A stretch of DNA of 64,000 bases from an uncultured Bacillota bacterium (GCA_949282275.1 CASDOO010000006.1:1-64000), one strand, 5' to 3'; positions 15,481 to 24,532 are shown, counted from the stretch's first letter. A program made the numbers and translations. Notes: generated from the letters alone by a model not told the origin.

Positions 15481-16666
15481 GAAGCTTTCCTTCGAGGATG
15501 TCTTTATGGAAAGGGACGAAGCGAATGATGTCATCCTTGAGGAAGATGGGGTAGACTTGCCGGAGATAGAAGGGGACCTTCTGCCGTCTGAGGAAGGTAT
15601 GGACATCCTTCGTTGAAAGATCGGTTCCGATTCTATCCGTGGGCCATGGGTTTCGGATGACGAACGGGAATCGGAGATGATTGAAGCAATCCGGATCCTG
15701 GATATCGATTTCCATGAAGGGCGTTTTGATACGCGTTGGACCATCGACAAGGAACTCGTAATCGTCTGTCGCGATTCGTTCATGGACGAAGAAGTCCTCT
15801 CCGGTTCGATAGAGGACTTTTTCTTCTAGGTTTAGAGTTCCGTCTTTCCTGCCCTTGAGAAACTCGAACATTTCCCTGGCAAGGCCCTCTCTCCTTGAAG
15901 GCGAAAGCGTTCCTGTCTTGTTGTCCAAAAGAAAGAAGATAAGTCTTTTTCTTTCCTCTTCCGAAAGATTCTCATAGAACGAAAATCCGATTCTCTCTGG
16001 AAGGGATGCGAAGGATGAAAGAAGGCGGTTCAGCCTTCTGTTTTCTTCTTCCATTTCTCGAAGAAGGGAGACTTTTTTTTCGGGATCGAGCTGCTTCCGA
16101 AGAATGTTTCGTCTTGTATGTTCGTCGTGATTGGTGATGTCTTCGTAGTAGGGCACTCCTTTTCTTTCAAGCTCGCCATAGATCTCGCTTTTCCACATGG
16201 AAAGGAGAGGGCGGAGGACCAAGACGCCATCGACTTTACTTTGCTGACGAAGGCCAAAATGGCTTGGAAGGGCGTTTCTTTCCTTTTGCAAAAGGTAAGT
16301 CTCTAGGGAATCATCCTTGTGATGCGCAGTGAGAACATCGCTTAAGCCATATTGCGAACAAATATCGGAAAAGAAGCGATAACGAATGTTTCGTGCCCAT
16401 TCCTCGAAATTACCGTCGTCTTTATTGTAGTAGACGTCTTTTCTATATAAATGGAGATTGTAGGACGAGGCATAATGATTTACGATTTTTTCTTCCTCTG
16501 GGACGAAGGGCGAATCGTGATAGTTCACATAGATGAGTCGGACGTGTTCGGATAGGTTCGTTCCGAAACGCTTTGCCAATTCCAACAAGAGATAGACGGA
16601 ATCCGGTCCACCGGAAAAAGCGAGAAGGTGCTTCCGATGGTCGAAAGAATCGTCGACAGCGAGCAT
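15458..16666 (-). CDS. tilS: tRNA(Ile)-lysidine synthase
   Basis: Converts C34 of tRNA-Ile2(CAU) to lysidine so that it reads AUA, using ATP and lysine. 402 residues. The N-terminal PP-loop shows AFSGGPDS (about 17-24), and a family segment AHHKDDSLET follows (about 113-122). The ATG directly follows the stop codon of the S4-domain gene (TAGATG), so translation is coupled without its own ribosome site. A presumed substrate tRNA with anticodon CAU is encoded at 20190-20266. Confidence 0.92.
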   Translation of the reverse strand: MLAVDDSFDHRKHLLAFSGGPDSVYLLLELAKRFGTNLSEHVRLIYVNYHDSPFVPEEEKIVNHYASSYNLHLYRKDVYYNKDDGNFEEWARNIRYRFFSDICSQYGLSDVLTAHHKDDSLETYLLQKERNALPSHFGLRQQSKVDGVLVLRPLLSMWKSEIYGELERKGVPYYEDITNHDEHTRRNILRKQLDPEKKVSLLREMEEENRRLNRLLSSFASLPERIGFSFYENLSEEERKRLIFFLLDNKTGTLSPSRREGLAREMFEFLKGRKDGTLNLEEKVLYRTGEDFFVHERIATDDYEFLVDGPTRIKTPFMEIDIQDPDCFNHLRFPFVIRNPWPTDRIGTDLSTKDVHTFLRRQKVPFYLRQVYPIFLKDDIIRFVPFHKDILEGKLPIRFLLP

Positions 16667-16912
16667 CTATTGAAGCAATTCGAACATCTGGGAGGCGTCC
16701 TTGATGGTCGAAACCGCCCGGATTTCCGTTACCTTTGCCTTGATGGATTTGCCAAATGGCGAGGAGATATCGATGACATCATCGATCTTGACCTCTGTCG
16801 AAGGCTTGGCGATTTTGCCGTTGAGCCTTACGAAGCCCTTTTCGATGAACTCCTTTGCCGCCTCTCGTCTCTTGATCAGGCGACTGACCTTAAGATATTT
16901 GTCCAATCTCAT
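16667..16912 (-). CDS. S4-domain RNA-binding protein, RqcP/YabO-like
   Basis: 81 residues consisting almost entirely of an S4 RNA-binding fold: MRLDKYLKVSRLIKRREAAK, then G-V-LNGK--KPS--VK--D. In Bacillus the homologue RqcP/YabO binds stalled 50S subunits during ribosome quality control and also lies near tilS, which supports orthology. The start at 16912 has no ribosome site. An extended -10 (TGCTATCCT) lies 9 nt upstream, suggesting a leaderless transcript. Confidence 0.85.
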   Translation of the reverse strand: MRLDKYLKVSRLIKRREAAKEFIEKGFVRLNGKIAKPSTEVKIDDVIDISSPFGKSIKAKVTEIRAVSTIKDASQMFELLQ

Positions 16913-16921
16913 AATGGATAT

Positions 16922-16930
16922 AGGATAGCA
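16922..16930 (-). promoter_or_regulatory. Extended -10 before the S4 gene
   Basis: Minus-strand TGCTATCCT, ending 9 nt before the ATG. The preceding bases GTTG are shared with the promoter of the glycosyltransferase gene starting at 46801. Confidence 0.45.
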
Positions 16931-17055
16931 CAACAAGGATGGAAGACGATGTTGTTTTCATTGTTGTCCTACCAATGTTCTCGACGTTTAAAGCCCGAAG
17001 ACTTTTATCAACGAATTGCTATCGAAAGTCGCGACTTGACAGCGCGTTTGAAACG

Positions 17056-17077
17056 AAAAAAGCCCAGCGAACTGGGC
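17056..17077 (-). terminator. Terminator after tRNA-Ile
   Basis: On the minus strand GCCCAG-TTCG-CTGGGC is followed by six T. It is a stable UUCG-loop hairpin just 3' of the tRNA. Confidence 0.85.
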
Positions 17078-17091
17078 AATTCATTGCGATA

Positions 17092-17168
17092 TGGTGGGTC
17101 TTAGTAGGCTTGAACTACCGACCTTGCGCTTATCAAGCGCACGCTCTAACCAACTGAGCTAAAGACCC
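17092..17168 (-). tRNA. tRNA-Ile(GAU)
   Basis: Reads GGGTCTTTAGCTCAG at the 5' end. Anticodon loop TTGATAA lies between TGCGC and GCGCA, giving anticodon GAT. The T loop is TTCAAGC and the CCA is encoded at 17092-17094. Confidence 0.95.
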
Positions 17169-17281
17169 GAATAGGCGAGGTATATATTACCGCCCCGGAG
17201 GACAAATGTCAATCGGAAAAACCGGCCTTGATAAAAAAAACTTGAAAGCATACAATACTCTTGTTCCTGGAGGTCATTAAA

Positions 17282-17476
17282 ATGGCTAAAAAAGTTACTA
17301 TCGATTCTTCGAAGTGCATTGGTTGCGGCGCTTGCGCCGGCATTTGCGCCTCTGTCTTCGCTATCTCTCCCACGACCGGCCTTGCCGAAGTCGTCGCCGA
17401 GCCCACCGAAGCGGATGAGGCTGCCGTTGAAGAAGCCGCTACGTCCTGCCCTGGCGCTGCCATCGAAGTCGAATAA
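17282..17476 (+). CDS. [4Fe-4S] ferredoxin
   Basis: 64-residue electron carrier with one cluster. The motif CIGCGACAGIC (about 11-21) supplies three ligands and CPGAAI near the C-terminus supplies the fourth. The acidic C-terminal half is typical. The ATG at 17282 has GGAGG upstream (TGGAGG near 17268). It is monocistronic with its own terminator. The redox partner is unknown. Confidence 0.93.
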   Translation: MAKKVTIDSSKCIGCGACAGICASVFAISPTTGLAEVVAEPTEADEAAVEEAATSCPGAAIEVE

Positions 17477-17496
17477 GAAAACGATCCGTTTGAAAA

Positions 17497-17525
17497 AAGG
17501 TCGGCTGATTGGCCGGCCTTTTCTT
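17497..17525 (+). terminator. Terminator of the ferredoxin gene
   Basis: AAGGTCGGC (17497-17505) pairs with GCCGGCCTT (17512-17520) with one G-T wobble, then TTCTT. Confidence 0.8.
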
Positions 17526-17561
17526 GTACTTGGAACAGACGTTTCGCCATGAATGGAAAAG

Positions 17562-18311
17562 CTATCTTTTCTTGTTCTTTTTGTTTTCGATGCAGATTCG
17601 TTTCAGCTCGGCAACTTCCGCATCCGTCAATTCCCGGATTTCGCCGACCTTCATTCTTCCGAGGACGATGTTACCGATACGGACGCGATTGAGGGTGAGG
17701 ACCTGGTGGCCAAGGGTCTGCATCATTCGGCGGACTTCCCTTTTCTTTCCTTCGTTGATGATGACGGAAAAGGTACAGTAGTCCTCGCCTTCCTCGAGAA
17801 TCCTGGCCTTGGCGGGCGAAGCCGTATAGCCTTCGCGGGTGATGTAGAGGCCTTTGGCAAGGCGGTCGATTTCGTCGCCATGGGAGGCTCCCGTCACCTT
17901 GACGATGTATTCCTTTTCCGGTGAAGTGGAGGGATGCATGACCAAATTGGAGAATTCGCCGTCGTCCGTCAGGAAAAGGAGACCGGAGGAATCCAAGTCG
18001 AGCCGTCCGACGGGAAAGACCCTTCCGTATTTCTTGGGAACGAGATCAAGGATCGTCCGTCTTCCTTGGGGATCGTCAAGGGTGCAGATGTAGCCTCGAG
18101 GCTTGTTGAGAAGAAGGTAGCGATGCTTTTCGTCCTTCTTCCGTATCCTTTTTCCGTCGACCAGGATTTCGTCCGTCTCGTAACAGGAGAAACCGAGGGG
18201 GATCGTCTCGCCGTTGACCTGGACGCGACCTTCCTGGATGAGTTCTTCGGCTTTGCGTCTGGAGCAGTAGCCCATGGCCGAAAGGATTTTCTGAATTCTT
18301 TCTTTTTCCAT
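17562..18311 (-). CDS. 16S/23S rRNA pseudouridine synthase, RsuA/RluB family
   Basis: 249 residues. The N-terminal S4 domain begins RIQKILSAMGYCSRRKAEELI. The catalytic domain carries PVGRLDLDSSGLLFLTDDGE, with Asp of GRLD as the catalytic residue. Probably RluB, modifying 23S rRNA, but RluB and RsuA cannot be separated surely here. A possible -10 (TAAAAT) lies about 30 nt upstream. There is no clear ribosome site. Confidence 0.92.
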   Translation of the reverse strand: MEKERIQKILSAMGYCSRRKAEELIQEGRVQVNGETIPLGFSCYETDEILVDGKRIRKKDEKHRYLLLNKPRGYICTLDDPQGRRTILDLVPKKYGRVFPVGRLDLDSSGLLFLTDDGEFSNLVMHPSTSPEKEYIVKVTGASHGDEIDRLAKGLYITREGYTASPAKARILEEGEDYCTFSVIINEGKKREVRRMMQTLGHQVLTLNRVRIGNIVLGRMKVGEIRELTDAEVAELKRICIENKKNKKR

Positions 18312-18498
18312 ATGTCGTTGTTTTCAATGGAACTATTTTAGACAAGTCCTTCCGTCGTTGGAAGAGTTGCGAGGGATTTCCCTTTTCAATACGACTCGGA
18401 GATTTCCGAAGAGGAAAAAATGAGTATCCAAATCTTTGTCTTTGTGATGAGCCAATTGACGATAATTGAGCAATTCCTGTCAAGAGTCCAAAAAGCAA

Positions 18499-18527
18499 TT
18501 GTCAGTGTCCGGGGCGTTTCTTATACT
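18499..18527 (+). promoter_or_regulatory. Promoter of the membrane glycosyltransferase
   Basis: TTGTCA (18499-18504), 17 nt spacer, TATACT (18522-18527). An AGCAATT-containing direct repeat with GTC and GTCC lies at about 18471-18510, overlapping the -35. Confidence 0.65.
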
Positions 18528-18555
18528 AATTCCGTTGCAAGAAAGGCACACAGAC

Positions 18556-20061
18556 ATGACTCCAGTGGATTTGTCGTTTACGATACTTTTCTATATCAAC
18601 TTGGTCATGGTTGCCATTGTCACAGTTTCTTTTGTGCCCCAGTTCCTATTCTATCTTTTCTTTTGGCTCAAGAGGCGACATTTCAAGCCATCGACACCGC
18701 AGAAACGGTTTGCCATTCTGATCTGTGCCCATAACGAAGAGGCCGTCATCGAAAGGACGATTCGGCATCTTCTCGAAAAGATGAATTATCCCAAGGACCT
18801 TTATAAGGTCTATGTCTGTGCCCACAATTGCACGGACAGGACCGTTGAAAAGGCAAGGAAGGCCGGTGCCGTTGTCTACGAGTACTACGATGATGATCCC
18901 GAGCATATCATGGTCAGCTATTCGATGCGATATGCCCTCCGAAGGCTGCTCAAGGAGGAGAAGGACATTGACGCCTTCATTCGTGCCGATGCCGACAATC
19001 TCTTCCACCCCGATTATCTTCGGAAGATGAACGATGCCTTGGTGGAAGGTTGCAAGATCGTCCGGGGCTATGAAGGCTCGAGCAATCTCAAGCAGAATCT
19101 CTGGACCCAGCAGTCTGCCATTTTCTATTACAAGGATTCCCGCGTCCAGAACACTTTCCGTCAGGCCATCAATTCCACGGCCATGGCCACAAGCCCGGGA
19201 CTTACCTTTACCAGGGATGTCGCCGAGGGCATGGATGGCTGGGATTGCATGACCGCCTGCGAGGATGCCGAGTTCTGCTTCCGTCGGCTTGAGGACGGAT
19301 ACAAGGTCTATTTCAATACTGATGCCATTGTCTATGAGGATCAGCCCTCCAGCTTTAAGGACACATTCAATAGGCTAATTCGTCTTGGCCACTCCCTGAA
19401 CCGTCTGTTCTTTACCGATGGATGGCGAATGGTCAAGATGTTCTTCAAGACAGGCAAGCCGATGTATCTGGACATGCTTCTCCAAATCGCCTTCAATCCC
19501 GTCTCGGTCATCTGCTTCATCTGGTTTCCCCTCTACTATATCGCCTATGCGATATGCATGCTGATGCAGATGGCCGGCGTCCATGTCTTTTCCTTTGCCT
19601 ATTTCGAGCAGACGGCGGCAGGAACGATCGACTATGGCATTGCCGACACCTTTGCAAGGCTCTCCAACTGCGGCACGCAGTCGATGATTGACCTTCTTGT
19701 CATGGCGGTACAGGTCATTCTTTCCCTTTACCTTTTCTGCGTTATCCAGTCTTTCCTTGCCGTCTATCTGGACAGAAGGAAGAATGGTCTCGACGATCGC
19801 CTCTCCGGAATGTGGAAAGGCATTCTTCTCTCACCGTTGTTTACGTTCGTCTATGGCATTTGCAATTGCATCGGATGTGTCACGAGGCTGCGCTGGACAA
19901 TCGCCAAGAGGAACCCTTCGGCAACGAGGATTCTTCCCCAAAGGGAGGAAAAGGAAAAAAAGATCTGGTATTTTACCATCTCCGAAAAGGAAAAGGCACG
20001 CTATGCCCGGATGGTCGAAAAGACAATGGAAAAACGAATCGCTGTCTCGACGAAGCGATAA
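18556..20061 (+). CDS. Membrane-bound family 2 glycosyltransferase
   Basis: 501 residues. A hydrophobic segment (about 8-34) precedes the GT-A catalytic domain: FAILICAHNEEAVI, the D-A-D of RADADNLF (about 143-150), and CEDAEFCFRRL as the acid/base region. Three or four C-terminal membrane segments follow (about 320-460). The usual QxxRW motif of processive enzymes is not obvious (RLIRLGHSLNR occupies that place), so processivity is uncertain. Likely role: synthesis or export of a surface polysaccharide or glycolipid. The start at 18556 has GAAAGG upstream. Confidence 0.85.
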   Translation: MTPVDLSFTILFYINLVMVAIVTVSFVPQFLFYLFFWLKRRHFKPSTPQKRFAILICAHNEEAVIERTIRHLLEKMNYPKDLYKVYVCAHNCTDRTVEKARKAGAVVYEYYDDDPEHIMVSYSMRYALRRLLKEEKDIDAFIRADADNLFHPDYLRKMNDALVEGCKIVRGYEGSSNLKQNLWTQQSAIFYYKDSRVQNTFRQAINSTAMATSPGLTFTRDVAEGMDGWDCMTACEDAEFCFRRLEDGYKVYFNTDAIVYEDQPSSFKDTFNRLIRLGHSLNRLFFTDGWRMVKMFFKTGKPMYLDMLLQIAFNPVSVICFIWFPLYYIAYAICMLMQMAGVHVFSFAYFEQTAAGTIDYGIADTFARLSNCGTQSMIDLLVMAVQVILSLYLFCVIQSFLAVYLDRRKNGLDDRLSGMWKGILLSPLFTFVYGICNCIGCVTRLRWTIAKRNPSATRILPQREEKEKKIWYFTISEKEKARYARMVEKTMEKRIAVSTKR

Positions 20062-20145
20062 CGATATTGATAAGTCTTGAGTCCTTGAAACGATCTTTGC
20101 CGTAATTTATAGGTTGCAAGTCATTGACCATTTCTTTTGCAAACG

Positions 20146-20175
20146 AAAAAACCTGGACGTCCAAGCGCCCAGGTT
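20146..20175 (-). terminator. Terminator of the two-tRNA unit
   Basis: ACCTGG (20151-20156) pairs with CCAGGT (20169-20174). The minus strand continues in six T. Confidence 0.8.
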
Positions 20176-20189
20176 ACTATTGTGCTCAA

Positions 20190-20266
20190 TGGTGGACCAA
20201 GCAGGACTTGAACCTGCAACGCCGCGGTTATGGGCCGCGTACTCTAACCAATTGAGCTATTGATCC
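20190..20266 (-). tRNA. tRNA with CAU anticodon, probably tRNA-Ile2, with C33
   Basis: Acceptor GGATCAA pairs with TTGGTCC and CCA is encoded. Anticodon stem CGCGG/CCGCG encloses loop CCCATAA, so the anticodon is CAT and position 33 is C, not the near-universal T. Overall resemblance is to bacterial tRNA-Ile2 (lysidine type, usual loop CTCATAA), and tilS is present nearby. It lacks the paired elongator features seen in the neighbouring tRNA. The identity assignment is by resemblance only. Confidence 0.85.
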
Positions 20267-20269
20267 AGC

Positions 20270-20345
20270 TGGTGGCTGCGGGGAGGGTCGAACTCTCGAC
20301 ATACCGGGTATGAACCGGCTGCTCTACCAACTGAGCTACGCAGCC
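20270..20345 (-). tRNA. tRNA-Met(CAU), elongator type
   Basis: Starts GGCTGCGTAGCTCAG. Anticodon loop TTCATAC lies between GCCGG and CCGGT, with a normal T33. Very like the Bacillus elongator tRNA-Met. Encoded CCA. Three bp upstream of the other CAU tRNA, same transcript. Confidence 0.92.
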
Positions 20346-20361
20346 AAATGGAGCAAAATGA

Positions 20362-20390
20362 ATTATATAGAAAAGCAGACGACATTACAA
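20362..20390 (-). promoter_or_regulatory. Promoter of the tRNA pair
   Basis: TTGTAA (20385-20390), 17 nt spacer, TATAAT (20362-20367), 16 nt before the first tRNA base. Confidence 0.7.
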
Positions 20391-20471
20391 GAGTTTTTCT
20401 CTCGTTGTCCGGGATTTGAAATCCGCAAGGGACTTGTATATCCTTATAGGAACCCAAGGAGAGGTATCATC

Positions 20472-21479
20472 ATGTCGACAATAAAAAAGAAACGTTCACT
20501 TCCTTTTCGTATCCTTCGCATCATAGGAATCGCTATCCTGTCCCTTGCTTCTTTGTTTTTCCTGTGGTTTGCTTCGTGGAATTGCCTGAAGTATTGGGCC
20601 CATGCCGATTTCTACGCCATTTTTGAATCTCAGGGCATCAATCCTGGTCTCAACGACGGTTTCATCCCCCAGGGAATCTCCTATCTGGAAGACAAGGATG
20701 TCTATCTGACGTCCGGATACATGACGTCCTCTTCCAAGGCGAGCCGGATCTATTCCGTGGATGCCGAGAACAACGTCCATTATGCGGAGATGTATCGAAA
20801 CGGCAAGATATCCACCATGCATGCCGGTGGCATGTGCGTCGTCGGGGACACGATCTATGTCTCTTCCGGCAGCAAGCTCCACCTTTTCCCGCTTGCGGAT
20901 GCCCTCGAGGAAGATCGCATCGATCAGGTTTCGGAAATCGAGGTCAACAACAGTGCTTCCTTCTGCTTTGCCAAGGGCGACTATCTCTTCGTCGGGGAAT
21001 TCCACGATGGCGGTGCCTATGTCACGGAGCATCCTTTCCAGACGGCGGACGAGGATATGCATTATGCCATCGTCAGCCAGTATCGGATTTCCGACCTGGA
21101 AAAGGAAGACAAGAAGCCTGTCGTCATTTACTCCCTTCCCAATCGCGTCCAGGGACTCTGCATAACCGATACCGGACGCATTGTCCTGTCGACATCCTAT
21201 GGCATTTCCGCATCCCACTATCTTGTCTATGATCTTGGCGTCGATCCTGTCGAGGAAACGGAAAAGACGATTGCCCTTGCCAAAGACAGCATGGAAGGCT
21301 GTCCCGTCGTTTTTCTCGACAAGGAAAGCCTGGTCATGGGCCTTCGCGGACCGGCCATGTCGGAAGACCTCGACTATCACGATGGCCTTGTCGTGACGGT
21401 CATGGAATCCGCCTCGAACAAATATCTTTTCGGAAAGCTTTTCTTCTATAATGACATCGTAGGATTGAGGATCGAATGA
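20472..21479 (+). CDS. Membrane-anchored extracellular protein, beta-propeller-like, unknown
   Basis: 335 residues. A basic N-terminus and one hydrophobic helix (about 14-37) place the rest outside. The exported part has recurring short strands (for example GFIPQGISYLEDKDVYLTSGY, VVGDTIYVSSGSKLHLF, FAKGDYLFVGEF, CITDTGRIVLSTSYG) spaced about 45-60 residues apart, as in a beta-propeller. No catalytic motif identified. The start at 20472 has GGAGAGG. Earlier in-frame starts run into the tRNA. One bp before the acetyltransferase, so likely an operon with it and the ABC exporter. Confidence 0.75.
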   Translation: MSTIKKKRSLPFRILRIIGIAILSLASLFFLWFASWNCLKYWAHADFYAIFESQGINPGLNDGFIPQGISYLEDKDVYLTSGYMTSSSKASRIYSVDAENNVHYAEMYRNGKISTMHAGGMCVVGDTIYVSSGSKLHLFPLADALEEDRIDQVSEIEVNNSASFCFAKGDYLFVGEFHDGGAYVTEHPFQTADEDMHYAIVSQYRISDLEKEDKKPVVIYSLPNRVQGLCITDTGRIVLSTSYGISASHYLVYDLGVDPVEETEKTIALAKDSMEGCPVVFLDKESLVMGLRGPAMSEDLDYHDGLVVTVMESASNKYLFGKLFFYNDIVGLRIE

Positions 21480-21480
21480 A

Positions 21481-22104
21481 ATGACGGAAGAGGAAAAGAT
21501 GAAGGCCGGCAGGATCTATGATCCCAGCGACAAGGTCTTGGTCATCAAGCGGGAAAGGGCACACATCCTGTCCAGGCAATACAGCGCGACGGATGAGCAT
21601 ATGGCCGAGGAGAGGCGGCGCATCCTTTCCGTGTTGATTCCCGATAGGGATCCCTCCGCCAATCTTCTGGGACCGATTTTCTTTGACTACGGCATCAACA
21701 CGAGAATCGGAAAGAACTTTTTCGCCAACTTCAATTTCACGGTTCTCGACTGTGCTCCTGTCACGATCGGCGATGACGTCTTCGTCGGCCCGAATGTCTC
21801 CCTCTATACGCCCATGCATCCTTTCCTTCCTTCCGAGAGAAACTGCTATGTCCGTGAGGATGGCGTCCTGACGGATCGGGAATATGCCAAGCCAATCGTC
21901 ATCGAGAAGGATTGCTGGATTGCCGGAAACGTCGTCATCTGCGGCGGCGTCACGATCGGCGAAGGGGCCATCATCGGTGCGGGAAGCGTTGTCACGAGGT
22001 CGATTCCGCCGCACAGTCTCGCCGCCGGCAATCCCTGCCGTGTTCTCCGGGAGTTGGATCCGGACAAGGATTCCATCCTCGGCAGGAAGGACCTTTTCGA
22101 ATGA
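21481..22104 (+). CDS. Maltose/galactoside O-acetyltransferase family (left-handed beta-helix)
   Basis: 207 residues. The N-terminal Mac domain is followed by hexapeptide repeats: VTIGDDVFVGPNVSLYTPMHP, then KPIVIEKDCWIAGNVVICGGVTIGEGAIIGAGSVV. His of TPMHP is the usual catalytic residue. It transfers acetyl from acetyl-CoA to a sugar hydroxyl. Overlaps the next gene by 4 bp, suggesting shared translation with the ABC exporter. The acceptor is unknown. Confidence 0.9.
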   Translation: MTEEEKMKAGRIYDPSDKVLVIKRERAHILSRQYSATDEHMAEERRRILSVLIPDRDPSANLLGPIFFDYGINTRIGKNFFANFNFTVLDCAPVTIGDDVFVGPNVSLYTPMHPFLPSERNCYVREDGVLTDREYAKPIVIEKDCWIAGNVVICGGVTIGEGAIIGAGSVVTRSIPPHSLAAGNPCRVLRELDPDKDSILGRKDLFE

Positions 22105-22823
22105 TCCGCATTCAGGGACTGACCAAGAAGTTCGGAGACTTTGTCGCCGTCGACAATCTCGATCTCGAAATCGCCAACGGGGCCATCTATGGCCTTTTGG
22201 GACCCAATGGCGCCGGAAAATCGACGACCCTGAAGATGATGACGGGCATTCTCCTTCCCGATGGCGGAAAAGTCTACTATGACGATGTCTCCCTTTTGGA
22301 CGATCCCGAAAAGGCAAAGGCGAAAATCGGTTTTGTCCCGGATAGCCCGGACATGTTCCTTGGCATGAAGGGCCGCGATTATCTTGCCTTCATCGCCTCG
22401 ATTTTCAAGGTGGACAGGGAAAAGGCCCTCGAAAGGGCGAAGACGCTTTCAAAGACGCTTGGCATCGCCAAGAATCTCGACGAATATATCGTCACGTATT
22501 CCCATGGCATGCGACAGAAGATCTTCCTTCTAGGTGCCCTGCTCCATGAACCGGATGCCTTTATCCTGGACGAACCTCTGACGGGACTGGATCCCGAGTC
22601 TGCCTACGTCATCAAGAACATGATGATGGAACACGTGATGAAGGGAAAGACGGTCCTTATCTCCACCCATGTCCTGGACGTGGCCGAGAAGCTTTGCACC
22701 CACATCGGCATCATCGACAAGGGGAAGCTGCTCTTTTCCGGAACCCTTGCCGAGCTGCGAAGGATGCGACAGGAGGAAAACAGCTCCCTGGAGACGCTCT
22801 TCCTCGAGCTGACGAGAAAATGA
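22101..22823 (+). CDS. ABC exporter ATP-binding protein
   Basis: 240-residue ATPase, complete: Walker A GPNGAGKST (about 36-44), a signature region YSHGMRQK (about 134-141), Walker B FILDEPLTGLD. Of the type paired with ABC-2-like permeases. The start at 22101 overlaps the previous stop (ATGA), and it overlaps the permease gene by 4 bp. The substrate is not evident. Confidence 0.92.
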   Translation: MIRIQGLTKKFGDFVAVDNLDLEIANGAIYGLLGPNGAGKSTTLKMMTGILLPDGGKVYYDDVSLLDDPEKAKAKIGFVPDSPDMFLGMKGRDYLAFIASIFKVDREKALERAKTLSKTLGIAKNLDEYIVTYSHGMRQKIFLLGALLHEPDAFILDEPLTGLDPESAYVIKNMMMEHVMKGKTVLISTHVLDVAEKLCTHIGIIDKGKLLFSGTLAELRRMRQEENSSLETLFLELTRK

Positions 22824-24475
22824 AAGACTTCCTTCTCCTTGTCAAGGCCGTCTACTCCAATTCTTTTTCCCGTGTCCGGCAAAAGAAAGGAAAGACGGTG
22901 ATTCAGCGCAATTCGCTCCTCCCCCTTGTCTTTTCCGCCATTCTCCTTGCCATTGTCTTTGCCGGTCAGCCTTTGATGGGGATGCTGACCATGAAGGAAG
23001 GCAGTGTTTCTTCAGCGACCCTTTTTACCTATTTTGAAATCCACCTTGCTTCCTTTATTCTTTATGGCTTTTTCATGGCTTGCTGCAACAGCATCACGGT
23101 CTTCTTTTCCGGATGGGATGACGCCTTTCTTCCGCTTCCTATAAAAGGAGAAAAGCTGTTTCTTGCAAGATATGCCTTGGCTTTATTTTACTGTTGCATT
23201 TATACGCTTCTTCCATTGATTGGATTGATGATAGGGACAAGCATCATTGTTCTGCATTCCATGCTCGCCGTGTTGGTCGGCATCGTGCTTTCGATTGCCC
23301 TTGTCTTTTCCATCAGCGCCATCGCCTTTGTCTTCGTCAATCTGATTTACGTTCTCTTCCGGATACAGAAGAATAGGAGGGTGTCGACGATCCTTGCCCT
23401 TGTCTTTTCCCTTTTGTCGGCCTCTTGCCTTGTTTTTGTCGGCTTCCTTCGACCCGATGGTGGTGCGCCTGAGGCCGTTTCCGCTTCCATCGAAAGTCTT
23501 TACGATACCTTCTTTTTCATAAACTGGATTTCTTGGGTTCCTGGTCGCGCCCTTTCCTGTGCGAACGGATGGTCTGTTCTCTATCTCCTTCTGACGCTTC
23601 TTGTTTCCGCGGCCTGTGTTCTTCTTGCCGTTTTCGTCGGCAATCGCTTCTATCGCCGGACATTGATGTCGAAAGGAAGAAAGAAGAAAAGGCTCGATGA
23701 CGAAAAGGAAGTCTTCCAAAGGACAGAAAAGGCATTTCTCTTTGCCTATCGGCATCCGTTGCTGTTCCAGATAAAAAGGGAATTTTCAAACTACCGCAAC
23801 CATTTCAACATCTTCGTCTCGGCCTTGGTCAGCTCCGTCTCCATCATTGTTTCCATGGTCGTCATCATACCCGTCGTCCTGTCTTTGGATGCGGGTGGCG
23901 CCATTCCCGAGAACATGGTCTTTCTCTTCCTCTTTTCCATGGTCATGGTTTCCCTTTTCCAGCCTTACTTTACCTTTGCCTCCGTTTCCCTGGAGGGGCG
24001 TTCGATCCTGCTTCTGAAGACCTATCCCTTTTCCAAAAACCATTTCCTTCTTGCCAAGCTTTTCCTGGGAACGGTCTTCTCCACGGTCATCGGTTTTGCC
24101 ATGATGCTGACTTTCTCGCTTGTCCAGCATGTCCACGTTGCGGAAATCCTTTTCTCCCTTCTCGCTCTTTTTTCCTATGCCGTCCTTTCGAATCTGGTAA
24201 GCCTTCTTTTCGGAATCCGCTTCGTCGTCTTTTCTTTCGACAACAGCATCGAGGTTCTGCAAAGGGGCTGGGGTCCCAAGCTTGTCTCCATTGTCCTGTT
24301 CTTTGCGCCACTGCCCTCCATTGCCATTGTTGCCATTGTCTCCCTCTTCCTTCCTGACATGCTTTTCCTGGGACCGCTTCTTGCGTCCCTTCTCCAATTT
24401 GGGCTATGCGCCCTTTTCTTCCGTCTTTGCCATGACTCGCTTGCGGCCCTTTTGAAAAAGGACGTCTCGCTCTAG
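22820..24475 (+). CDS. ABC exporter permease
   Basis: 551 residues with about twelve hydrophobic segments and a central soluble loop (about 285-310, Lys/Arg rich). Paired with the ATPase upstream by ATGA overlap. Resembles large two-half ABC-2-like permeases, but no motif fixes the substrate. A terminator follows 16 bp downstream. Confidence 0.82.
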   Translation: MKDFLLLVKAVYSNSFSRVRQKKGKTVIQRNSLLPLVFSAILLAIVFAGQPLMGMLTMKEGSVSSATLFTYFEIHLASFILYGFFMACCNSITVFFSGWDDAFLPLPIKGEKLFLARYALALFYCCIYTLLPLIGLMIGTSIIVLHSMLAVLVGIVLSIALVFSISAIAFVFVNLIYVLFRIQKNRRVSTILALVFSLLSASCLVFVGFLRPDGGAPEAVSASIESLYDTFFFINWISWVPGRALSCANGWSVLYLLLTLLVSAACVLLAVFVGNRFYRRTLMSKGRKKKRLDDEKEVFQRTEKAFLFAYRHPLLFQIKREFSNYRNHFNIFVSALVSSVSIIVSMVVIIPVVLSLDAGGAIPENMVFLFLFSMVMVSLFQPYFTFASVSLEGRSILLLKTYPFSKNHFLLAKLFLGTVFSTVIGFAMMLTFSLVQHVHVAEILFSLLALFSYAVLSNLVSLLFGIRFVVFSFDNSIEVLQRGWGPKLVSIVLFFAPLPSIAIVAIVSLFLPDMLFLGPLLASLLQFGLCALFFRLCHDSLAALLKKDVSL

Positions 24476-24490
24476 TCGTTTCGGGACAAA

Positions 24491-24526
24491 GGAAAAGCTG
24501 CCGTTTCCGGCAGCCTTGCCTTTTTT
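24491..24526. terminator. Bidirectional terminator between convergent genes
   Basis: GCTGCCG (24497-24503), loop TTTC, CGGCAGC (24508-24514). T-rich tracts lie on both sides. Confidence 0.75.
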
Positions 24527-24532
24527 GTTTTC

